Of a stretch of 64,000 bases of DNA, positions 1 through 11,312 are shown in pieces. The stretch is from Dermacentor variabilis (Eukaryota; Arthropoda; Arachnida; Ixodida; Ixodidae), in NCBI RefSeq assembly GCF_050947875.1, contig NW_027460291.1, forward strand, positions 22,775,368 through 22,839,367, in the 5' to 3' direction. The translations under genes and the position numbers were made by a program. Each line of letters opens with the position of its first letter. Positions within the stretch are counted from its first letter, which is position 1. Below the pieces are notes generated by a model, which did no database searches, was not told the DNA's origin, and saw nothing but the letters and a program-made list of their open reading frames with translations.

Positions 1-562
1 ATCGCGTCATTGCTAGCAAATAGTGCGCCTTACCGACAAGACTGAGAATTTTATCTTTATGTGGATTGGTTATTCAACAAGAAAAAGCTACATACACTGC
101 ATCTATAGTGAAAATCAATGAAGCAGTCATATGCTGGCACTAACGGAAACAGAAGTGCAGCATTTCTTGATCGGCATACAGCCTTCTTAACTGCAAGCCA
201 CCGCACCGTATCATTTGTAGAAGTTACCATTTATGTGTCTAGACCAATGAGCTCTCTACTAATACCACCTAGAAGTTTGCTGTCATAGGTGAAAGATTGC
301 GCAGAATTAGGGGGAATGCATTTATTGCTCGGACAATTCCTATTCCAGTCACCTTACAGCACCTAATGAGGCAGCGCACTACATCCTTGTCCATCAGGTG
401 CAATGCTTATCTCGCCAGAGAGTCGTCTGGTGCTGGACCGGACAGTGTGCAACATCAATGCCATAATGTTACTTTGCTAGCGACGTTCGCGCCCTTTGAC
501 GCACACCTAAACCATGAGCACCTCCACCCTGTGCTGTTACACTTCGGTCATCACACCGCAAG
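1..562. other. No gene recognised
   Basis: Only short frames occur here and none resembles a known domain. I see no tandem repeat or terminal repeat. It is probably intergenic or very old repeat sequence. Confidence 0.5.
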
Positions 563-760
563 GTGCGCCACAGTGCCGTTGTGGCTGTGGCGTTGCGCTG
601 TTAAGCACGAGGTCTCGGGTTCGACTCCACATAGCGGCGGCCGCATTTGTGCATAAACGCTCGCAGACCACGCATTCCGTAAACGCCAAGGAACTCCAGA
701 TTACGGGCTTCGTAATCACATCGTGGCACGCAAAGTTCCAGAATTCATGCACATTCACTT
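563..760 (+). repeat. tRNA-derived SINE, Ruka-like
   Basis: A near-consensus pol III A box lies at 582-592 (TGGCTGTGGCG) and a perfect B box at 618-628 (GGTTCGACTCC), at tRNA-like spacing. The head is followed by GCGGCGGCCGCATTT and by a body resembling the tick Ruka family ('taatcacatcgtgg', 'ggcacgcaaagttccag'). The match to Ruka is from memory. It is not a functional tRNA gene, because the acceptor stem does not pair. It lies just upstream of the Gypsy-1 5' LTR. Confidence 0.6.
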
Positions 761-778
761 TCTGGTAAAGGGCAATAT

Positions 779-920
779 TGTTACGGAAGAATGAAAGACA
801 GAAAGAAGATCGCGGGACGCTGGCTGCTGCGTGTTGTTGGTGGTCAGCCATCTTATCTAATCTCACTCATGTTGTATATATTGTAAATACAATCTCCTAT
901 ATGCCCGACATCCCTTAACA
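779..920 (+). repeat. Gypsy-1 5' LTR
   Basis: It matches the 3' copy at 5726-5870 closely, including a shared 'tgtatatattgtaaatac' block and TG...CA termini. The copies differ by several substitutions and small indels. I could not name a tRNA primer for the sequence just downstream. Confidence 0.85.
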
Positions 921-993
921 TATAGGTAAGAGGTGCGGGGTACCACGGCTGCAAACGGAGCTCCGCAGTGGACGTTGCATCACTGTCCGCACC

Positions 994-2030
994 ATGACCG
1001 ACGGTGAGCACTCGGGATTAACGTCGTCGCCGCCTCCTACGTCACCGTTGCATGCTATGTTGCTGTCACCTTCGGTTGTCGTTCTGCAACCCAAGGATCC
1101 TGGAACTTTCTGCGGGACCGATGGCGCTGACGTTGAAGACTGGTTGGCCACGTACGAACGCGTGAGTGGAATCAACAGATGGGATCCCGACGCTTATGCT
1201 ATCTAACCAGTTATTCTACCTAAGAGGCACGGCAGAGATGTGGTACGAAAACTACGAAAAGCTAACCAGCTGGGACCAATGAAAAGAGAAATTGTCAGAG
1301 TTGTTTGGCAAACCAGCCGGCCGTAAACTTGCCGCAAAGCAGGAACTGGCCTCCCGTGCCCAATCCCCCACGGAGTCCTATGTCTCGTACATCCAGGACG
1401 TGCTGACACTTTGTCGTAAAGCCGATCACCACATGACAGAAGCTGAGAAGGTCGGGCACGTGCTTAAGGGCATTGCTAACGACGCGCTTAATCTGCCCAT
1501 GTGTAAAAAGCTGTTCTTCAGTTGATGCAATCACTGCCGACGTGTCTTGCAACCATTCGCCCGACTTCCCAATACTGCCGCAAGGTCGACGTGTGAAGAT
1601 CACCGCGCACAGCAGCATGCGTCGGCATTAGAGGATGTGGTGCTTATCGTTAGACGTGAACTGGACGCGATGGCGCCCACAGCTTTCTGTTTGCGTAGCC
1701 CTGACGCTACCACGTTTTCAGTTCCCCTCGTACAAGCCATCGTTCGCCAGGAACTTGAAAAGATTGGTTTACATTATGTGTGTGCTGTCGCGAATCCAAG
1801 AGCTAACGAACGCCCTGGAAAGCATTCCCGCATTGTGATGATGCAAATAAATTTCAACTGCAACTTCAACTTATACTATTTTCGCTCCACCCCGACGCTT
1901 CTATCCACGTTATCACAACCCGACTGAGCGGAGAACTGCGGATGACCAGCCAATATGTTTCACTTGTCGCCGCATTGGTCATGTGGCCCTATAATGTCGC
2001 AACTCGTGGCCCTCAACACCTCGCACGCCG
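994..2030 (+). pseudogene. Gypsy-1 gag remnant
   Basis: The structural protein that would package the element RNA. The frame at 994-1206 carries the capsid motif VEDWLATYERV, shared in similar form with the gags at 11313 and 30476. A second frame (1292-1525) continues the capsid (KPAGRKLAAKQELASRA). A CCHC zinc knuckle is readable at 1956-1997 (C-x2-C-x4-H-x4-C), but a TAA at 1992-1994 falls inside it. At least two frame changes separate these pieces, so no gag protein can be made. Confidence 0.75.
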
Positions 2031-2116
2031 ACCAACCTGAGCCTTTTTGATCAGAATGCCCGCTATGTTTCACCCACCGCCGAGTCTTACAGCGCCGACA
2101 ACTCTGCTAGGAACAC

Positions 2117-2749
2117 GTGGTACAGTGGCTTACCATCGCCGCGCGGACATCACTCTCGTTAACCGCAAACATGTCGCCCATCTTCGCGTTCGCCGCAGCC
2201 ACGTCGTCTTTCATCCCATGTGGCTTTTGGCCACACCCTTTCGGAAAACTAGGAAAAGCAGCCATTGGAGGTTCTGCTGCGTTGTCGACTACCGCAGCAA
2301 ATTCTCTGCCTGTTCCCGCAAAGACAAGTGTAATTAACATTAAAATGGACGGCGTACCTGCCCAAGCACTCGCCGACACTGCAGCCCACGTATGTATGAT
2401 GAGTGCTAGCCTACGTAGACGTTTAGAAAAGGTCCTCACCCCAGCAGCTGCCCGAGTGCTTCGTGTGGCCGACGGCGGCGTGCTGGTTGTTCTTGGAATG
2501 TGTATTGCGCGTTTAATTATAGCCGCAGGCCCTACTTCTGTTCTTTTTGCTGTGATCGACAACTGCCCTTACGACGTTATCCTTAGATTGGACTTTTTAT
2601 CCATGCATTCTGCTCTCATCAACTGCGGGACCGGCGTTCTTCAGTTAGAACTGCCTCAACTCGCCGATGCTCCGAGCACCGCCCCACCGCACTTGTGCTC
2701 GCTTCACGATGTGCGTCTGTCACCCGAGGCAGTTACATACGTCACTTGA
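2117..2749 (+). pseudogene. Gypsy-1 retropepsin-type protease remnant
   Basis: An aspartic protease domain that would cut the polyprotein. The active-site segment reads ALADTAAHVCMMSA, so the canonical D-T-G is now D-T-A. Downstream 'YDVILRLDFLSMHSA' matches the conserved end of Gypsy proteases (DVILGxDFL). The frame stays open for 210 codons, then passes into the RT region in another frame. The lost glycine suggests loss of activity. Confidence 0.75.
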
Positions 2750-2759
2750 TGTGCGTCGC

Positions 2760-4473
2760 CCCATCACCGACGTGCTGTTGAACCGGAACGTTGCTGTTCC
2801 GCATACGCTGGTCGCGGTAATTAATAATGATGTCGCTCTACCGCTTCTGAACTTCAGCCTGTGCCCTCAAGTTATTCCGGCCGGCATGTTCTTGGTCAGC
2901 GCTCCAAGTGGTTCAGAATTTGACATTGAGAGTCTCAATGCCGACAGTGGTTTATTAGCGCCAATTGCAGCTCACAGGTTTTGTTTCTTAACGGATGGCT
3001 TCGCGAAAATGATTGCACCTGACCTCACCTTTGCACAGGCCACGGACATACTGCTTGCATCGTACAGTGACATCTTTGATTTCGGCGAGAGGCCTTTAAG
3101 TCAAACATCTGTTGTTGACCACCGTATAAAAACTGGAGAGACGAATCCTATTCGTTGGCGTCCATGTCGGATATCGCATGCTGAACGTCAGGTCATTCAA
3201 TCAGAAGTGGACAAAATTCTCCGCAAAGGGGTCATCGAGCCATCAGCCAACCCTTGGGCTTCGCCTGTCATCCTTGTGAAAAAGAAAGGTGGTACCTGGT
3301 GTTCTTGCGTCGATTATCGCCACTTGAACAATATCACGCGAAAAGACGTCTACCACACATCGATGACGCCTTGGAGTGCTTGCACGGAGCTAAATACTTC
3401 TAGTCCATCGATCTTCGATCCGGCTACTGGCAGATTTCAGTTGCTGAAACGGACCGCGAGAAGACGGCCTTCATCATGCCGGATGGCTTATATCAGTTCT
3501 AAGTCGTACCCTTTGGCCTATGCAATGCTCCTGTGAAATTTGAACGTATGATGGACTCTCTTCTGCGAAGCTACAAATGGACCATCGGCCTTTGTTACCT
3601 TTACGACGTTATTTGTTTTCTCCCACGTTCGGCAGACACCTTACCCGACTCGCTGCGATGCTTGCGGTCTTCCGAAAAGCCGGCCTTCAACTGAACTCCA
3701 CGAAGTGTCAATCCGAGCGCCGTCAGATTACCGTGTTGGGACACATCGTTTACGCATCCGGTGTCCAACCAGACCCGGAAAAAGTTCGCGCCATACGCAG
3801 TTTCCCTGTGCCACGTTCTGCTTCTGACGTGCGCTGCTTCGTACGCCTGTGCTCTTACTTTCCCCGTTTCGTCAAAAACTTCGCTGACGTTGCTCCGCTT
3901 TTCACAGATCTAAAGAAGAACGCGCCATTCTCATGGGTCCTGGAGCAGCCTCACGCGTTCGCCGCTCTCATTGGGTTTCTGACCACCCCTCCCATACTTG
4001 CCCACTTTGATCCATCTGCACCGACCGAAATCCCCACTGACACAAGCGGCCATGGCATCGGCGCTGTTCTCGCCCAACAAAAGAATGGTACAGAGTGCGT
4101 GATAGCGTATGCCAGCCGCCTGCTGTCACCTGCCGAGAGAAGTTACTCCATGATCGAGCGGGAGTGCTTGGATTTATTTGGGGTAGTACGGCCCCAACTA
4201 TATTTGTACGGCCGCACGTTTTCGGTCATCACAGACCATCATCACTACGCACTCTGTTGGCTGTCTTCCCTTCGGGACCCGACTGGACGGCTTTGTCGCT
4301 GGGCTTTGTGGCTCCAGGAATTTTCATTTAGTGTCCATTACAAGGCTGGACGCCTCCACAAGAACGCTGACTGCCTCTCTCGTCATGCCGTGGATCCCCC
4401 TGATCCTGCTGCGCATGAGCCGGTGCCCTGCGTGATGGCTTTTACTTACATGACTGACATGTGCGCTGAATAA
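2760..4473 (+). pseudogene. Gypsy-1 reverse transcriptase and RNase H remnant
   Basis: RT fingers read in the frame ending at 3536 (SPVILVKKK, CVDYRHLN). Palm, thumb and RNase H read in the frame 3577-4473. The catalytic box at 3596-3607 is YLYD instead of YLDD, so the first metal-binding aspartate is lost. Downstream are LGHIV, then RNase H with an acidic core in PTDTSGHG, IERECLD and VITDHHH, and the tether HKNADCLSRH. A frameshift near 3400-3560 breaks the palm. The RNase H frame is the best preserved part of the element. Confidence 0.8.
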
Positions 4474-5725
4474 CAACGCGGCGAATCCTTACAGTTCATC
4501 ATCTTTGGAGTGCAATCTGGCAGCACTGACGCCACGTGCCGCATGTTCGTTATGCACGACGGCATCCTCTACCGCAGGAATATCAACCCTGAGTGCCCTG
4601 AGTTCTTCCTTGTCCTTCCTCGCTGTGATCCGTCATTGTCGAACAACTTCACGATGCGCCGACGGAGGGACATCTTGGCGTTTCGCGTACGTACGACCGC
4701 GTACGACGCCGGATCTTCTGGCCGGGTCTCTACCACTCCGTGCGTAGCTATGTCGCAACTTGCGAATTGTGTTAGCGCAGGAAGAAGCCCCTCCTGCCAC
4801 CTGTCGGATGACTCCATCCAACTGAAGTTCCCTCTTAATCATTCTTTCGCGTAGGCCTTGACCTGCTTAGCCCTTTTCTGACGACGACTAGAGGGAATAA
4901 GAGCATCGCCATCGCTTCTAATTACGCGACACGCTACGCAATAACAAAGGTGTTGCCGACTAGTTGCGCGACAGACGTTGCCGATTTTCTCCTCCACGAC
5001 CACGGTGCACCTCGACAGTCACTTACAAACCGCAGCAGCTCGTTCTTTTCTCGAGTTGTCGACGACCTCCTCCGCTATTGTGCCATTGAGAACAAGCTGT
5101 CCACCGCTTACCACCCACAAACGAATGCTCTTACGGAACGTCTCAACCGAACAATCACCGAGATGCTGTTGATGTACGGCTCCAACGATCACCACGACTG
5201 GGATGCCACGCTGGCCTACGTGACGTTCGCGTATAACTCGTGCCGATATGACACCGCAGGATATTCACCCTTTTATCTTTTGTATGGTCGGGACCCCACA
5301 TTGCCGTTTGATACCATCCTCCCTTCTTTGCCGCATGTTGCATGAAGTCATCGTGAAGTCATCGATCGCGCTCACATAGCACGTCAAGTCGCCCGATCTC
5401 GTTTATTAGCCTCGCAACATATACAAAAAGAGCTTTGCGTCCGATGTCATCGCGATGTTAAGTTCGCGCCAGGTGCTTGGGTGCTCCTTCGGTCACGATG
5501 TCATCGAGTTGGCCTCTCCCAGAAGTTTCTCTCACGCTACACAGAGCCTTATAAAGTCCTACGTCATGTTACCGACGTAAATTGCGATATTGCGCCACTA
5601 CAGTTTGATGCGTCCTCAAGTCATACGCCTGTTGACGTGGTCCACGTTTCGCGGCTGAAGCCATACTTCGCTTGCAATTCTTCACCTACCATGCGCCGAG
5701 ACGGCGCTTCTCCACCCGGGAGTCC
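4474..5725 (+). pseudogene. Gypsy-1 integrase remnant
   Basis: The DDE integrase that would insert the cDNA. The core at about 4855-5345 includes AYHPQTNALTERLNRT with the final glutamate kept. The other two catalytic acids appear changed: the usual ATDY reads ASNY and ITDRG reads LTNRS, an asparagine for aspartate in both. The C-terminal part (5481-5725) keeps VVHVSRLKPYF, typical of this lineage. Stops and frame changes near 4854, 4940 and 5345 separate the parts. Confidence 0.75.
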
Positions 5726-5870
5726 TGTTACGGAAGGACGAAAGAAGAGAGGAATAAGATTGCGGGACGCTGGCTGCTGCGTGTTGCTGGTGGTCAGCCA
5801 TCTTATATAATTTGATTCATTTTGTATATATTGTAAATACAATCTCCTATACTGTCAACATCCCGTAACA
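5726..5870 (+). repeat. Gypsy-1 3' LTR
   Basis: Direct repeat of 779-920, beginning TGTTACGGAAG and ending CCCGTAACA. It is preceded by purine-containing CACCCGGGAG, a weak polypurine-tract candidate. Confidence 0.85.
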
Positions 5871-6060
5871 ATGTTACCCATTTGTAGAACTGCGGTGCTG
5901 CTTTGAAAACTGGGGAACTTTGAGCGTTAAGGGAAAGAATATTGTTACTTGCTCGATAGACTAGGGGAGGAGGATTGTTCAACAATATTTGACATGGACT
6001 GTTACAGCGAATGTTCAAAGTTTATATTTTCGCGTAGGCGGTTCCATTCGGCTTCAACAG

Positions 6061-6374
6061 TATACTCTTAGGCAAAGTTACACCCTTTGGCTTGCCCCTT
6101 CTGCCACACAACAATAATCGTTATCTGCCTTGATGCGTTTCCTTTGTTTAACGCTGCGAGCCCGGTACTTTCCAGTAACGAACGGCACGCGCGTTATCAG
6201 CATAGAACAGTTTACACCCTTTGGAGTGCCCCTTCTGATAACGCGCGTGCCGTTCGTTACTGGAAAGTTCCGGCCTCGCAGCGTTAAAGAAAGGAAACGC
6301 ATCAAGGCAGATGACGATTATTGTTGTGTGGCAGAAGGGGCAAGCCAAAGGGTGTAACTTTGCCTAAGAGTGTA
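6061..6374. repeat. Near-perfect palindrome: 140-bp arms, 34-bp loop
   Basis: The left arm 6061-6200 and right arm 6235-6374 are reverse complements with about 5-6 mismatches in 140 positions. The loop 6201-6234 carries a partial extra copy of the outer arm sequence (TTACACCCTTTGG...CCCCTTCTG). The region is open in several frames on both strands only because it is palindromic; I do not treat those frames as genes. It could be a foldback or MITE-type element or a source of a long hairpin RNA. I found no clear target-site duplication. Confidence 0.9.
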
Positions 6375-7685
6375 GACGGCAGCGTTAATGCACTCTTATT
6401 CGTCATGTAGAGCGCTCAGCAAATGAAACGCAATAAGGCTGTTTCACTAGGCGCGATTTTCAGACAGCGACACAGTGAATTCGGTCGCTCAGCAACCGCC
6501 GCGTCATCGTGCGCTCTACGCGACTGGATTCCAACATGTTGATCGCGCCGTCGCTGAGTCACAGCGATTCGCGCGATTGTGGGAGGGGCAGTGTGCGTGA
6601 CGAAACAAAGCCGTCAAAATGGGCGCTTTCCTGTTTCACCGCGCGTTGGTAGCTCTGTTGAGCAATATCGCGTGCCAGTTTTAGCAATGTTTTAATAGGG
6701 CGCACTCACCAGCGTTTGCGGCTTAGGAGCTTCATAAATATTTTTCTTTTCTTCCGCTTACACAACTCGTTTAAAAGGAGAAGCTACATGCTATCCAGGT
6801 CGGAAGAAGGACGCTTTTCAACGTAAGGAATGCACCCACTTGATGACCACCGTCGTCAACCTCTTCATCGCTAGAAATTGCGCCAGCTGCTTATACATGT
6901 ACACTCAACAGTAGCTTAATCTTTTGCAAAAGCAAATACTTACCCAGGAAAAAAAGTTGTGGCTTCCATAGTAACTACGAAACTACAGTGTACTAAGCGG
7001 AATCATCCCACCGACGCCGCACAAGTCGCGCGCTCATAGTTGCGGTACGTGTGCAGCGCCTCACTCACCGTATCTGCAAGCTGTCGTAGAGTCTCCAACC
7101 TTTTAAACGTTAAACAATGGTTAACATCCTCTATTATCGAATAATATGAAAATTAGGATATTCGACTAGTTTCCATGGTGTTTTCATGTAACGATGCAGG
7201 CATGGATACTTCGTCAGCAAAAGGCAACCTTGCGCATCGCTGCGACGGAAATCGCGCTGCCGCAAACGCATGTGACAGCTATCAGCGAAAATCGCTCTGC
7301 GACGTGCGCGGCAGAACGATTTTTTTCGCCGCAGTCGTGCAATGTGAAACAGCCTATACTCGGAGCGCGCGGCCGCCGATCGCTTGTGGCGCCACCGGTG
7401 AGCTCTCGTGAAAGCGAGCTGGTGCATTGTGGTATACGCTGAGGGCGAGACGGTTGGTCACGCATGGAAGCTGCATCCGGCCGATCTGTGTTTCGCGGAC
7501 GTGCTGCAAGCCGTGGCTTCTACACAGGCCGCTCCGCTCGAAGCGTATGTGCCGCTGTCGTATTTTCGGTGGAGGCTCGTCGTGCGCGCGTCACAAAGGA
7601 TTTTAATTCGCCTTGTCGCGACGTGCTAGGGTGGCAGAATATTTCAAAGCAGAGTTAAGGTGCTCGCAGTATATGGCGTGTTTAG
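6375..7685. other. No gene recognised
   Basis: Overlapping short frames at 7134-7660 on both strands show no domain I recognise. The region is rich in CG and CGCG words compared with its flanks, but has no terminal repeats I could find. Confidence 0.45.
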
Positions 7686-8650
7686 GAGAGAGAGAGAGAA
7701 ACTTTGTGGAATAAAACAAAATTGGAGGCCCATGGTTGGGGCCCCCAGTCCAGCGTTGCACTGGCGCCAGCGGCTCGCTGGGCTTGGTCCAGGATAGCCA
7801 GTTGGCTACCCTTATCCTCGTGTGCAAGCCACGCTTCCCAATGCCTATTAAAATCTTGTGGTTTTAGTTGTGTGGTATTTATGTGCCGGTCTGTTTAGAC
7901 ATATCAGCGTGATGTGCGCTAACAGTGACGTGTCACCGTACCACGGGTATTCATCAGTGCACTGTGTATAGTGGATACGGCTGAGTGTATGCAAGTTTTC
8001 AGTACCGGGGTGTTTTAGGTCGCTGCCAACGCTTCGGCTGTTTACCGTTGAACTTTGGGTGCTGGCCACAACAGTGCCTCCGCTCCTCTCTTTGGTGTTC
8101 GAGGATGTCGCGCGGAGTAGAAGGGGGCCCATCATTTGGTTGGTCCGTAGCTCGGATGCTTAGTACGTGACCTTTCCGGTCCGCCCTTGTGTTACCCTCC
8201 ATGACCTCGTGTGCGGGGCACCAAGTCAGGCAGCGGGATTCGGTAATTTGATTCCCTAGAATTGTGAGTACTAAGTGCGGCTCCTCCCCGGAGAAGTACA
8301 GGCGACAGTCGGTTTGTGAGTCTGTGAGTATGGCAGCAGATTAGTCCATATTGTGCACATCCCTACTTGCAAGTGCAATCGCTACGGCTTCTGCCGTACT
8401 GGCAGATTTGGCCCTGATCGATGCCGCTATCACGCGATTTTGGTTCGTGGCTAGGACCGTATACTTGTCCTTGCCCGACTGACTCGCGCCCGTGTAGTAC
8501 GCCTCCGGTTGTCATGTAAATCTCCGTTGCAAGGCTATCGCTCTGGCCTTTCGGCGCCGCGCATGATATTTCGGACTCATATTTTCCGGAACTGGGGACA
8601 CGACTATGTGCTGCCTGACTTGCCGGGTAGTCTCCAGGGTCTCTTCTGCA
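7686..8650 (-). pseudogene. I-like LINE 3' end: RNase H and C-terminus
   Basis: On the minus strand the pieces read in order, with shifts. First is a linker (SPVPENMSP, RRRKAR). Then comes RNase H with STAEAVAIALA (the glutamate helix), LTDSQTDCR (the aspartate) and TWCPAHEVMEGNTRADR (the His/Asp motif). The tail reads GSQLAILDQAQRAAGASATLD. The same order occurs at 27350-28403 and 46395-47208. The 3' end has a (TC)n tract at 7686-7700 on this strand. It is 5'-truncated near 8650 and broken by frameshifts and stops. Confidence 0.7.
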
Positions 8651-8809
8651 TTGAAGGAAAACGTGCTCAGGAAAACAAAAAGAATTGACGTAGAGAACCA
8701 TCCGAATTACTACAAAAGAAAGGGAAGAAAGGAAAGCGCAGGACTGCGAGCATTTTCAGCATTGGCCTTTTTGCTTATTGATATCTAGCTTGGGATTACG
8801 GGATCTGTA

Positions 8810-8925
8810 GGTGGTACAGACCCCGTCAAGCCGAATTCATTTGGCTTTTTGCCTGTACTTCTGTCATCTGCACATGTATAGATGCAAAATAAACTTGAAT
8901 TGAGTTGAATTGGCATTATAGGTAG
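8810..8925 (+). repeat. Possible LINE 3' end
   Basis: The segment ends with 'gcaaaataaacttgaattg' and a short TTGAA-like repeat, which looks like the 3' end of a short-tailed LINE. No coding part is attached. The assignment rests on appearance only. Confidence 0.3.
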
Positions 8926-8949
8926 CGGAATACGGTCGAACCTCAATAT

Positions 8950-9362
8950 TGACACGTGTACTTGTTTATCTTTATCGGGTGACTGGCTAACGAATGTTAT
9001 GGCACTGCGCAGGATGCCTGTGCATGTATAGGAAGTTTATCGAATGTCATCGACGGTCCCATCCGCTGTCTGTCACCGAACTTTGTGTAATCTGATTCCA
9101 TGTATGCCCCACGCGAATAGTGTAGAACTTTGTGGAAGACATGCGGATCCCAATGATTACTCTAAAACGTTCGACCACTGATGTATAAAAGCCGACGCGC
9201 TTGACCGGCTGATCAGATTTTGACGATCGCCAACTGTGTTCGCTACTGTCGCCGTTCTTTAAGTGAAGCCTGTTTTTGTGGGCACAGGTTCCTCCAACAA
9301 AAGTTTGTTTCGTCTTGCACTGTATTGCTACTCCGTTCTTTATACGTCACTACCACGTGACA
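8950..9362 (+). repeat. Solo LTR of the Gypsy-2 family
   Basis: This 413-bp copy matches the Gypsy-2 LTR at 10875-11288 over its full length (TGACACGTG... to ...CACGTGACA). Exact ATAT duplications flank it at 8946-8949 and 9363-9366, and no internal sequence follows. That pattern marks a complete insertion later reduced by LTR-LTR recombination. Confidence 0.85.
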
Positions 9363-9954
9363 ATATGGCGAAGTCGTACTTGCAGAGAAAATCTTGGTTA
9401 AGTCGCGAAATTGTTACTTCGAGTTTCAGAGTTTCAGCAATAAAAACTACTTCACAAATTCCCATAGCATTCTTGTTGGATAGTATCTTGTTAGTAAGCG
9501 CATATATACAAATTGCAAGAAAGTCGGGTCATAACAGTGCCGTTATGAGCGCCAGTGCATGCGGCGGAGATCGCGCCAGGAGCAATGCATTAATGGCGCT
9601 CACGGCGTCCGAGATTTACGTCTGTAGCCTTGCGCAGTGCCGTATATCTTGGACGCCATCAAAGACCGCGCTTAGTGCCAGCAGCCAACGCCCGCAAATG
9701 TAAAACAAAAGTGTAAAAAGATACGGGCATTGGTGCGGAGCAAAAGAAAAAAAGAACAGAAAAGTAACAGTTTCCCGGAGCATTGATGACGATAGCAAAG
9801 AGACAAGTACGCAAGGTAAGATTCGTAGTTTTATCCGTTTCACGCGCGCGCATGCTGGGACAATGCACGGGCCTGATTTCTCGGCCCGGGCCCGGCTCGA
9901 GCCCGCGTTATGATGTCCAGCCCAATCTGTCCTTTTCTTCGCTCTCTTTTCTAC
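9363..9954. other. No gene recognised
   Basis: A frame at 9263-9703 starts inside the solo LTR and has no recognisable domain. A GGCCCGGGCC-type stretch lies at about 9875-9910 (see 10488-10650). Confidence 0.45.
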
Positions 9955-10090
9955 TAAGGCTTGTCAATCCGGGCATACCATCGTGCTGCAGTGGATGCCT
10001 AGCCATAGTGGAATAGCTGGAAGTGAACAAGTTGACGCGGAAGCAAAAACGGCGCACACTGACGCAAACATAAAAATTCATTTTCCCGGG
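9955..10090 (+). pseudogene. LINE RNase H C-terminal fragment
   Basis: One frame reads TIVLQWMPSHSGIAGSEQVD, the conserved C-terminal RNase H motif of LINEs (W-x-P-x-H-x-G-I-x-G-x-E/D). The domain's upstream aspartate and glutamate segments are absent, and the fragment ends near 10090. It is too short to classify. Confidence 0.5.
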
Positions 10091-10300
10091 ATTTTTATTT
10101 ATTTATTTAGTTTACAGTCCCACATGCGGTCAGAGAGCATTACATAGGGGGGGTATAATAAATATGTTAAACAGTTATAATTAGGGTTACATAACGAAAA
10201 ACACGGTGACGAATAATGCAGTGCATGCAGCATATCTAGCTCCAAAACAAAAAGGAAAAAGGTAGAAAAGCGCTATACGCACATATAGGCACATATACAC
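10091..10300 (-). repeat. CR1/L2-like LINE 3' tail
   Basis: On the minus strand the sequence ends in 'gactgtaaac' followed by (TAAA)n at 10091-10110, a short-period tail typical of CR1/L2-type LINEs. No RT sequence remains. Confidence 0.4.
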
Positions 10301-10308
10301 TCTCATAA

Positions 10309-10309
<1 letters not shown>

Positions 10310-10380
<71 letters not shown>
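10310..10380. repeat. (TA)n microsatellite
   Basis: About 71 bp of uninterrupted TA. The IYIYIY reading frames across it are meaningless. Confidence 0.97.
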
Positions 10381-10382
<2 letters not shown>

Positions 10383-10487
10383 CCTGCCACATACCCTTAC
10401 CTGTATTTCCCAGTCAGGAGTAGCAGGCTGGAGACACGCTCTCTAGGCCGACCTCTCCTCCTTTATCTTCACTAAGGTCTAGTCCTC

Positions 10488-10650
10488 CTCCAGCCCGGGC
10501 CCGGGCCGAATCTAGCCGAATCCGAATCTGCCCTGTGACCGAATCTAGCCCGAATGACCGAATCTAGCCCTGTGCGGGCGAGTGGTTCCATGCCTGGACC
10601 CGGGTTACTAAGTCCGGCCCGGCCCACATCCAGGCGTTCATTAGTAAGCT
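10488..10650. repeat. GGCCCG-rich degenerate repeat
   Basis: Repeated GCCCGGGCCCGGGCC, GAATCTAGCC and GAATCCGAATC words. Related words occur at 9875-9910 and 22395-22590, so it is a dispersed low-complexity family. No coding content. Confidence 0.6.
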
Positions 10651-10783
10651 TAGCCAAGGCTGGCGTGTACAAGACCAGGCACGGCCTGTAAGGAAAGGCG
10701 GTTATGCTGTTATTTTTCCGCTGGTGGGCACACATTCACCGCGATCGTACTTTTTCTTCCTGAGGTCATTTAGCCTGTGAATA

Positions 10784-10784
10784 T

Positions 10785-10874
<90 letters not shown>
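10784..10874. repeat. Compound (CA)n(TA)n microsatellite
   Basis: About 26 bp of CA followed by about 65 bp of TA, ending exactly at the Gypsy-2 5' LTR. The LTR appears to have inserted at an ATAT inside this tract. Confidence 0.95.
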
Positions 10875-10876
<2 letters not shown>

Positions 10877-11288
10877 ACACGTGTACTTTATCGGGCGACC
10901 ACGTTTCCCCGCCTAACAAATGTTATAGCACAGCACAGGACGCGCCTGCATGTAAAAGAAGTTTCTGGAATGTTATCGATGGTTCCGTCCGCTGTCTTTC
11001 ACCGCAACTTGTGTAATCTGATTGCATCTATGCGCGACGCGAATAGTGTTGAACTTTGTGGAAGACACGCGGGTCCCAGCGGTTAATCTGGAACATTCGA
11101 GGACCGATTTATACAAGCCGACGCGCTTGACCCGCTGATCAGATTTTCGACGATCGCCGACCGTGTTCGCCGCTATCGTTGTGCTAAAAGTGTAGCCTGT
11201 TTTTGTGGGCACAGGTTCGCCCAATAAAAGTTAGTTTTGTCTTTCACAGTATTGCTACTGTGTTCTTCAACGTCACCACCACGTGACA
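10875..11288 (+). repeat. Gypsy-2 5' LTR
   Basis: TGACACGTG...CACGTGACA, 414 bp, matching the solo LTR at 8950-9362. ATAT precedes it. 'CCAATAAAAG' near 11221 is a plausible polyadenylation signal. Confidence 0.85.
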
Positions 11289-11312
11289 TCTGGTGGAGGT
11301 GCTTGTGCGTTC

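Larger units (their letters stand above)
779..5870 (+). mobile_element. Gypsy-1 LTR retrotransposon, decayed, both LTRs present
   Basis: LTRs of 142 and 145 bp that begin TGTTACGGAAG and end in TAACA bound gag, protease, RT, RNase H and integrase remnants in Ty3/Gypsy order. The left flank is ATAT and the right flank ATGT, so a 4-bp target duplication with one change is plausible. The coding part has many frameshifts and stops and two catalytic sites are damaged, so the element is dead. Its gag resembles those of Gypsy-2 and Gypsy-4, so the three form one lineage. Confidence 0.85.

Noticed and set aside
582..650. A functional tRNA gene on the plus strand
   Set aside because: The boxes are good, but the arms do not form a cloverleaf and the sequence continues into a SINE body.
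6078..6357. Four overlapping coding frames on both strands
   Set aside because: They mirror each other because the region is a palindrome. No domain is present.
10187..11016. Proteins with long Tyr-Ile repeats
   Set aside because: Translation of TA microsatellites.
8950..11288. A single 2.3-kb non-autonomous LTR element bounded by the two similar LTRs
   Set aside because: The left LTR has its own matching ATAT duplication on both sides, and the right one leads directly into Gypsy-2 gag.
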